NCBI GenBank assembly: GCA_025934635.1
Contig: JAICWX010000281.1
Location: 1-11,119, forward strand
From: Streptosporangiaceae bacterium
Lineage (GTDB): Bacteria; Actinomycetota; Actinomycetes; Streptosporangiales; Streptosporangiaceae
Direction of reading: 5' to 3'
DNA length: 11,119 bases
Shown in pieces: positions 6,607 to 11,119 of this stretch. Position 1 is the first letter of the stretch; each line of letters starts with the position of its first letter. The position numbers and the translations under genes are program-made. Below the pieces are notes generated by a model, which saw only the letters and a list, made by a program, of their open reading frames with translations, was not told the DNA's origin and searched no databases.

Positions 6607-8520
6607 GTGGCATCCCCATCAAGAACCGTCCCGCATCCGGGACGGGCGCTCGTGCTTTTGCTCGTGCTCATCGTGACCATGCTGCTGGGCATCATCGGCC
6701 CGAAGCTGGCCTCGCCGGGCCAGTGGGAGCACCGGTTCAAGGTCGGCCTCGGCCTCGACCTGTCTAGCGGGACCCAGGTGACCCTGCAGGCACTGACCGA
6801 TAACAAGAAGGCGCCATCCAAGGACGAGATGAACGCGGCCATCGCGGTTATCCAGTCCCGGGTCAACGGTACCGGCAACTCCGGCGCCCAAGTCCAGCCG
6901 CAGGGTGACAGCCTGCTGGTCGTCACGGTGCCGGGCAAGGGCTCGGCGCAGACGATCCAGCTGGTCGAAAGCACCGCCCTGCTGATGTTCCGCCAGGTCC
7001 TGCTGTTCGAGCCGTACGGGGCGACCAGCACGGCGACGCCTGCGGTCAGCCCGTCCGCCAGCCCCAGCGCCTCGGCCAGCGGCAGCGCCAGCCCGAGCGC
7101 CAGCGGGTCCGCCAAGGCCAGCCCGAGCGCCAGCTCCACCAGCACGGCCAAGACCTCCGCCAAGATCGTCCCGGCGGCCACGTCCAGCCCGTCGCCGAGC
7201 ACGTCCGCCAGCGCCACGGCGAGCGGCTCCGCTTCCCCGGCCGCCTCGGCCAGCGCGAGCCCCAGCGCCAGCTCGTCCGCGAGCGCCACCACGTTCGGCA
7301 ACCCCAGCCTGGTGACCGACAAGGGCGTGATGGCCCTGTTCAACAAGCTGGTCTGCAAGCCCGGGGACACCCAGAAGTGGAAGGCCCAGGTCGGGTACGA
7401 CCAGGGGGTCCCCGTCTATAACAACCCCGACAAGCAGGTCGTGGCCTGCGGTGACAACGGGGGCGTGTGGGGCAAGTACATCCTGGACGTGGCCAAGGTC
7501 CAGGGCAAGCAGGTCACCTCGGCCAGTGCCGGGCTGTCCACGACCTCCAACCAGTGGCAGGTCAACCTGACCATGAACGGCGCGGGCGCTGCGGCCTTCG
7601 GCGCGCTGACCTCGCACCTGTACAGCACGTACTACACGGCGGCCCAGTCCGGCGACCAGAACGCCGCCTACCTGGACCAGGTGGCGATCGCCCTCGACGG
7701 CAACATCGTGTCGGCGCCGGAGATCCAGGGCGCCATCCCCGGCGGTAACGCCCAGATCACCGGCAGCTTCACCCAGCAGCAGGCCACCCAGCTCCAGAAC
7801 GAGCTGAAGTTCGGGGCGCTGCCGCTGAGCTTCAAGCCGCAGACCGTGACCTCGGTCTCCGCCCAGGTGGGCCGCAACCAGCTGGACGCCGGCCTGGTGG
7901 CGGCCGCGGTCGGGCTGCTGCTCGTGGTCTTGTACGCGTTCTTCTACTACCGCGGTCTTGGCCTGGTTTCGGTCTCGAGCCTGATCATCGCGGGAATCAT
8001 CACCTACCTGGCCGTCGTGCTGCTCACGCTGTACCAGAGCTTCACGCTCTCGCTGGCCGGCATTGCGGGCCTGATCGTGGCCATCGGCATCACCGCCGAC
8101 TCGTTCGTCGTCTACTTCGAGCGATTGCGCGACGAGGTGCGCGAGGGCAAGCAACTGCGGCCCGCGGTCGAGTCGGGGTGGAAGCGCGCCCGGCGCACGA
8201 TCCTGGTCTCCGACACGGTGTCCTTCCTGGCCGCCCTGCTGCTGTATTACTTCGCCATCGGCGACGTCAAGGGCTTCGCCTACACGCTTGGCCTGACCAC
8301 GCTGATCGACGTCCTGGTGGTGTTCGCCTTCACCAAGCCGATGGTGACGCTGCTCGCCGGGACCAGGTTCTTCGGCAACGGCCACCCGATGTCCGGCCTC
8401 GACCCGGCCCGGCTCGGCGCCCGTACGCCGTGGCGGTCCTCGGTCCGCCGCAACCAGGCCGGGCGCAGGCCTGATGCCACCCCGCGCAGTACCGCGTCCC
8501 GACACCCTGGGGGTTCATGA
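6607..8520 (+). CDS. secD: Protein translocase subunit SecD
   Basis: Membrane component of the proton-motive-force-driven SecDF motor that pulls exported proteins outward. It is 637 residues. TM1 (about 13-31) is followed by the LGLDLSSGTQVTLQA segment and the first extracytoplasmic domain. That domain is split by a Ser/Ala/Pro-rich tract at about 140-229. The rest of the domain includes YLDQVAIALDGNIVSAPEIQGAIPGG and ITGSFTQQQA. The RND-type membrane block (TM2-TM6, about 427-585) has LSLAGIAGLIVAIGITADSFVVYFERLRDE, where D498 matches the conserved TM4 aspartate of E. coli SecD (D519), and a basic tail follows. GTG 6607 is the only start after the in-frame TGA at 6586. GGAG at 6601-6604 is unusually close to it (2 nt). 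It overlaps secF by ATGA. Confidence 0.96.
   Translation: MASPSRTVPHPGRALVLLLVLIVTMLLGIIGPKLASPGQWEHRFKVGLGLDLSSGTQVTLQALTDNKKAPSKDEMNAAIAVIQSRVNGTGNSGAQVQPQGDSLLVVTVPGKGSAQTIQLVESTALLMFRQVLLFEPYGATSTATPAVSPSASPSASASGSASPSASGSAKASPSASSTSTAKTSAKIVPAATSSPSPSTSASATASGSASPAASASASPSASSSASATTFGNPSLVTDKGVMALFNKLVCKPGDTQKWKAQVGYDQGVPVYNNPDKQVVACGDNGGVWGKYILDVAKVQGKQVTSASAGLSTTSNQWQVNLTMNGAGAAAFGALTSHLYSTYYTAAQSGDQNAAYLDQVAIALDGNIVSAPEIQGAIPGGNAQITGSFTQQQATQLQNELKFGALPLSFKPQTVTSVSAQVGRNQLDAGLVAAAVGLLLVVLYAFFYYRGLGLVSVSSLIIAGIITYLAVVLLTLYQSFTLSLAGIAGLIVAIGITADSFVVYFERLRDEVREGKQLRPAVESGWKRARRTILVSDTVSFLAALLLYYFAIGDVKGFAYTLGLTTLIDVLVVFAFTKPMVTLLAGTRFFGNGHPMSGLDPARLGARTPWRSSVRRNQAGRRPDATPRSTASRHPGGS
7024..7293 (+). 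repeat. Ser/Ala/Pro low-complexity tract within secD
   Basis: This region codes for about 90 residues (140-229 of SecD) made almost only of Ser, Ala, Pro, Thr and Gly, with irregular S-P-S-A-S units. At DNA level it is an imperfect array built on GCCAGC and CCCAGC hexamers. It falls outside the membrane in the first extracytoplasmic domain. Similar shorter inserts occur in SecD of other actinobacteria, so this is likely a flexible, possibly glycosylated linker that varies in length. Confidence 0.85.
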
Positions 8521-9755
8521 TGTCGCGCCTAGGCGATGTAGGGGCCAAGCTCTACCGCGGCGAAGTATCGATCAACTTCGTCGGCCGGCAGCGCCTTTGG
8601 TACGCGATCTCCGGGCTGATCCTGCTCATCAGCATCGTCGCGGTGCTGGTCCGCGGCCTCGCCTTCAGCGTCGACTTCAAGGGCGGGGCGGTCTTCACGT
8701 TCTCCGCCCCCTCCCAGTCGCTCAGCCAGGTGCAGGACGCCGTCGAGGCCGGCGGGATCAGCGGCGCCATCGTGCAGCAGGTCAAGGCCGGCGACAAGAC
8801 CAACTGGCAAGTCCAGACCAGGTCGCTGACCGGCCCGGAGACCGTCAAGCTGGAACAGGACATGGAGTCCCGCCTCGGCTTGGGCCAGGACAGCATCACC
8901 ACCAAGACGGTGGGCCCGCTGTGGGGCAGCCAGATCTCGACCAAGGCACTCGAGGCGCTGATCGCGTTCCTGATCGTGATCGTGATCTACCTGTCGATCG
9001 CCTTCGAGTGGAAGATGGCCATCGCGGCGTTCATCGCCCTGATCCACGACCTGGTGATCGCGGTCGGCATCTACGCGCTGGCCGGGTTCCAGGTCAGCCC
9101 GGCGACCGTCATCGGGCTGCTGACCATCCTGGGCTACTCGCTGTACGACACCGTGGTGGTCTTCGACAAGGTGCGGGAGAACACGGCCGGGCTGCTCGGC
9201 GGTGCCCGTACCACGTACAGCCGCGCCGCGAACCTGGCCCTGAACCAGACCCTGGTCAGGTCGATCAACACCTCGATCATCGCGCTGCTGCCGGTCGCCG
9301 CGATCCTGATCGTGTCGACCGCGCTGCTCGGCGCCAACAACGAGCTCGAGGAACTCGCGCTCGTGCTGTTCGTCGGCATGCTCTCCGGCACCTACTCTTC
9401 GATCTTCATCGCGACCCCGGTGCTGGCCGACCTGAAGGAGCGCGAGCCGCAGTACCAGGCGCTGGCCAAGCGGGTGGCCGTGCGCTCCTCCGGCGGCCGG
9501 GCCGCCAAGCGGTCCGCGGCCAAGGCCGAAGCCGGGGCCCGCCCCGGGCCGGGTTCCCCGGGCCTGCTGGCCGAGGACGCACAAGACGACGACTTCGCCG
9601 ACGATGTCGGCGGCGAGCCGTCCGGCGAGTTCACCACCGCGTCGCGTGTCCCCGGCGGGCCGGCCAGCTCGGTCCGCCCCGGCCCGCGCCAGCAGCCCCG
9701 CCGGAGCAGCGGCGGGGCCCGGCACCGTCCGGCCGGCAAGAAGAAGCGGCGGTAG
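8517..9755 (+). CDS. secF: Protein translocase subunit SecF
   Basis: Partner of SecD in the Sec translocon motor complex, with six membrane spans. It is 412 residues. TM1 (about 29-46) is followed by the conserved FSVDFKGGAVFTF (50-62), a short extracytoplasmic domain (to about 140), then TM2-TM6 (about 145-308). GYSLYDTVVVFDKVREN (206-222) is the SecF signature, and D211 matches the conserved TM4 aspartate (E. coli D213). RSINTSIIALLPV is also typical. The C-terminal tail (about 310-412) is cytosolic, with an acidic patch (EDAQDDDFADD) and a very basic end (GKKKRR), and probably disordered. The start is ATG 8517 or the next codon, ATG 8520. The first overlaps the secD stop by four bases, and G5 at 8509-8513 is the only ribosome-binding candidate. 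The apt gene follows 3 nt after its stop. Confidence 0.96.
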   Translation: MMSRLGDVGAKLYRGEVSINFVGRQRLWYAISGLILLISIVAVLVRGLAFSVDFKGGAVFTFSAPSQSLSQVQDAVEAGGISGAIVQQVKAGDKTNWQVQTRSLTGPETVKLEQDMESRLGLGQDSITTKTVGPLWGSQISTKALEALIAFLIVIVIYLSIAFEWKMAIAAFIALIHDLVIAVGIYALAGFQVSPATVIGLLTILGYSLYDTVVVFDKVRENTAGLLGGARTTYSRAANLALNQTLVRSINTSIIALLPVAAILIVSTALLGANNELEELALVLFVGMLSGTYSSIFIATPVLADLKEREPQYQALAKRVAVRSSGGRAAKRSAAKAEAGARPGPGSPGLLAEDAQDDDFADDVGGEPSGEFTTASRVPGGPASSVRPGPRQQPRRSSGGARHRPAGKKKRR

Positions 9756-9758
9756 CGG

Positions 9759-10295
9759 GTGACCGGTCAGGCCGGTGACGAGCTGACTAAGCTCATCACC
9801 TCGCTGGTGCGTGACGTCCCCGACTATCCGCAGCCGGGCGTGGTCTTCAAGGACATCACGCCGCTGCTGGCCGACGGCCCGGCCTTCGCCGCCGTGATCG
9901 AGGGCCTGGCCGCGACGTACGGGCCGGTGGACAAGGTGGCGGGCATCGAGGCGCGCGGCTTCATCCTCGCCGCCCCGGTCGCATGCCGTCTCGGCGCGGG
10001 CTTCGTGCCGATCCGCAAGCAGGGCAAGCTGCCCGGGGCCACGTTCGCGCAGGAATACGAGCTCGAGTACGGCACCGCCACCATCGAGGTGCTGACCGAC
10101 GCCTTCGAGCCATCCGAGCGCGTGCTCGTCATCGACGACGTGCTGGCGACCGGCGGAACCGCGCGGGCCAGCGTCGACCTGGTCCAGCGGGCCGGAGCCG
10201 AGGTGGCCGGCCTGGCGATGCTGCTCGAGTTGTCCTTCCTCAACGGCCGGGCCAAGCTCCCCGGCCTCCCGGTCACCTCCCTCCTCACCGTCTGA
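9759..10295 (+). CDS. apt: Adenine phosphoribosyltransferase
   Basis: Cytosolic purine-salvage enzyme making AMP and pyrophosphate from adenine and PRPP. It is 178 residues, normal for the family. The N-terminal PDYPQPGVVFKDITPLL (21-37) and GIEARGFILAAPVA (62-75) are Apt signatures. RKQGKLPGAT (86-95) forms the flexible catalytic loop. VLVIDDVLATGGTA (122-135) is the PRPP-binding motif with both acidic residues. The GTG at 9759 lies 3 nt after the secF stop with no good Shine-Dalgarno, which argues for coupling to secF. It is followed by rel after 212 nt; the apt-rel order is common in actinobacteria and pairs purine salvage with (p)ppGpp metabolism. Confidence 0.96.
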   Translation: MTGQAGDELTKLITSLVRDVPDYPQPGVVFKDITPLLADGPAFAAVIEGLAATYGPVDKVAGIEARGFILAAPVACRLGAGFVPIRKQGKLPGATFAQEYELEYGTATIEVLTDAFEPSERVLVIDDVLATGGTARASVDLVQRAGAEVAGLAMLLELSFLNGRAKLPGLPVTSLLTV

Positions 10296-10376
10296 CCCCC
10301 GAACGCCTTCCCGCCTGACGGTCACCCCCCTCCCCGCCGCCTGCCGAAGCTGCCCCGTTCGGAGTCGGTGTGCCAT

Positions 10377-10398
10377 TGGGTACGTTCTTAGGTACCCA
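10377..10398 (+). promoter_or_regulatory. Inverted repeat between apt and rel
   Basis: TGGGTAC (10377-10383) and GTACCCA (10392-10398) form a perfect 7-bp dyad with an 8-nt centre, 82 nt after the apt stop. Three more GTAC words follow at 10427, 10444 and 10473. It could be a terminator hairpin for apt (no T tail) or an operator for rel. The symmetry is seen; the role is unknown. Confidence 0.4.
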
Positions 10399-10473
10399 GG
10401 GTGCCACGGACTCCGCGACTCATCCCGTACCCGGGAATCGCGCGTACCTGATCGGGCGTTTAACAGCTCCAAG

Positions 10474-10479
10474 TACACT
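10474..10479 (+). promoter_or_regulatory. Candidate -10 element for rel
   Basis: TACACT fits TAnnnT and would give a leader of about 22 nt before the rel GTG. No convincing -35 is present: TGATCG at 10449-10454, 19 nt away, is the nearest fit. Tentative. Confidence 0.3.
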
Positions 10480-10496
10480 GATGGCTTGGCAGATGT

Positions 10497-10502
10497 GAGG
10501 AG
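10497..10502 (+). promoter_or_regulatory. Ribosome binding site of rel
   Basis: GAGGAG lies 5 nt before the GTG at 10508. It is a strong match and decides this start, which gives the protein a long N-terminal extension. Confidence 0.8.
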
Positions 10503-10507
10503 CGCGA

Positions 10508-11119
10508 GTGGCCGGTGAGGTGACCACGACCGGCACGGAAGCTAGTGATGCTGCCCGGACGGACGCGCAACAGGATGCGGGACAGGCCGAGGCGGCGGGA
10601 GCGGCAGACGTGCCCGGGCGGCGCGCGCTCAATGGCGGCCCGGACCCCGCAGATCTCGCTGATCCCGTAGCCCCGGCTGCCCCCGCCGCCACCGCCGCTC
10701 CGGTGGCCGTGGCACCGTCTGTCCCCTCGATCCCCTCGATCCCCGCGCCCCCCGTGGCTCCGGGGACGGCCCGGGCCCAGCGGGCCAGGGCCGCGGCCGC
10801 CGCCGGGCAGGCCGCCGACACGGCGACGCCCGGGGTCGGTGTCCGGCGCCGGCTCGCCCGTCTCGGCGCCCAGCGGGGCGCCGGCACCAACCCGGTGCTC
10901 GAGCCGCTCATCAGGACCGTGCGCGCCACCCACCCGAAGGCCGACATCCGCCTCATCGAGCGTGCCTACGATTCGGCTGCCTACTGGCACCGGGACCAGA
11001 AGCGGCGCAGCGGCGACCCGTACATCACCCACCCGCTCGCGGTGGCGACGATCCTCGCCGAGCTCGGCATGAACACCGAGACGATCTGCGCCGCGCTGCT
11101 GCACGACACGGTGGAGGAC
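10508..11119 (+). CDS. rel: RelA/SpoT-family (p)ppGpp synthetase/hydrolase, N-terminal part (cut by window edge)
   Basis: Bifunctional stringent-response enzyme that makes and degrades (p)ppGpp in the cytosol. The frame is open from GTG 10508 to the last base (204 codons). Residues 1 to about 125 are a low-complexity Ala/Pro/Thr-rich region, including repeated PSI units at 73-79, with no fold I recognise. The conserved part starts about residue 128 ([19 protein letters not shown]). The HD hydrolase domain follows: [31 protein letters not shown] with metal-ligand H175, then LLHDTVED with H199-D200. The intact HD motif predicts working hydrolase activity. The synthetase, TGS and ACT domains would lie beyond the window. 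The start is fixed by GAGGAG at 10497-10502. Whether the synthetase half is intact cannot be seen. Confidence 0.93.
   Translation, partial: MAGEVTTTGTEASDAARTDAQQDAGQAEAAGAADVPGRRALNGGPDPADLADPVAPAAPAATAAPVAVAPSVPSIPSIPAPPVAPGTARAQRARAAAAAGQAADTATPGVGVRRRLARLGAQRGAGTNPVLEPLIRTVRATHPKADIRLIERAYDSAAYWHRDQKRRSGDPYITHPLAVATILAELGMNTETICAALLHDTVED
10722..10744 (+). repeat. 9-bp tandem repeat in the rel N-terminal extension
   Basis: TCCCCTCGA occurs twice in tandem (10722-10730, 10731-10739), followed by a partial third copy (TCCCC, 10740-10744). It encodes Pro-Ser-Ile repeats. The unit is a multiple of three, so copy-number change would keep the frame. Confidence 0.6.

Noticed and set aside
7024..7293. 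Repetitive secD tract as a CRISPR or other repeat array
   Set aside because: The units are short, imperfect and in coding frame with no spacers; the repetition reflects the Ser/Ala/Pro protein sequence.
6619..8505. 628-residue open frame on the - strand opposite secD
   Set aside because: Composition is Arg/Gly/Ala-rich with no recognisable domain and it mirrors secD exactly. It is a high-GC shadow frame.
10344..10362. CCGAA/TTCGG inverted repeat after apt as a terminator
   Set aside because: The stem is only 5 bp with a 9-nt loop and no T run, so chance is the better explanation.
8529..10478. 649-residue open frame on the - strand opposite secF and apt
   Set aside because: It runs across two well-supported + strand genes and an intergenic gap, and the protein is low complexity with no family match. 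Shadow frame.

Overview
This is an ordinary stretch of core chromosome from a high-GC Gram-positive bacterium (Actinomycetota). The evidence is very high GC with strong GC3 bias, long spurious open frames on both strands, frequent GTG starts, and a gene order typical of that phylum: pdxS-pdxT-yebC-(Eis-like acetyltransferase)-ruvC-ruvA-ruvB-yajC-secD-secF-apt-rel. All genes lie on the + strand. Genus cannot be fixed from the sequence alone. I see no mobile element, tRNA, rRNA, CRISPR array or phage gene.

Layout. (1) 1-1392: the 3' part of pdxS (cut by the left edge) and pdxT, the two subunits of PLP synthase, separated by a 65-nt gap holding a strong hairpin. (2) 1389-2156: yebC/TACO1-family gene, overlapping pdxT by ATGA and carrying an unusual G-rich, Gly-coding insert. 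(3) 2157-3499: a 28-codon frame that looks like a broken copy of the N-terminus of the next gene, then a full-length Eis-like GNAT acetyltransferase. (4) 3500-5902: an intergenic region with a perfect-arm LexA (SOS) box, then ruvC, ruvA and ruvB, the Holliday-junction resolvasome. (5) 5903-6074: a 172-nt gap with a candidate promoter inside an 11-nt tandem repeat and a leader stem-loop abutting the yajC ribosome binding site. (6) 6075-9755: yajC, secD and secF, the Sec translocase accessory complex. SecD carries a 90-residue Ser/Ala/Pro low-complexity tract. (7) 9759-10295: apt, 3 nt after secF. (8) 10296-10507: a 212-nt gap with a GTAC-centred inverted repeat and a weak promoter candidate. 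(9) 10508-11119: the 5' part of rel (RelA/SpoT homolog), cut by the right edge after its HD hydrolase motif.

How the genes work together. PdxS and PdxT make pyridoxal 5'-phosphate from ribose 5-phosphate, glyceraldehyde 3-phosphate and glutamine-derived ammonia. RuvA and RuvB migrate Holliday junctions that RuvC cuts, and the SOS box suggests DNA-damage induction. SecD, SecF and YajC help SecYEG pull proteins across the membrane. Apt salvages adenine, and Rel makes and degrades (p)ppGpp, so those two both touch purine nucleotide metabolism. Tight spacing or overlap (pdxT/yebC, ruvC/ruvA, ruvA/ruvB, secD/secF, secF/apt) points to translational coupling within each block.

I did not find a new biological system. 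The items most worth a second look are the vestigial acetyltransferase N-terminus upstream of its intact copy, the half-site cluster around the SOS box, the G-quadruplex-like insert in yebC, and the structured yajC leader.
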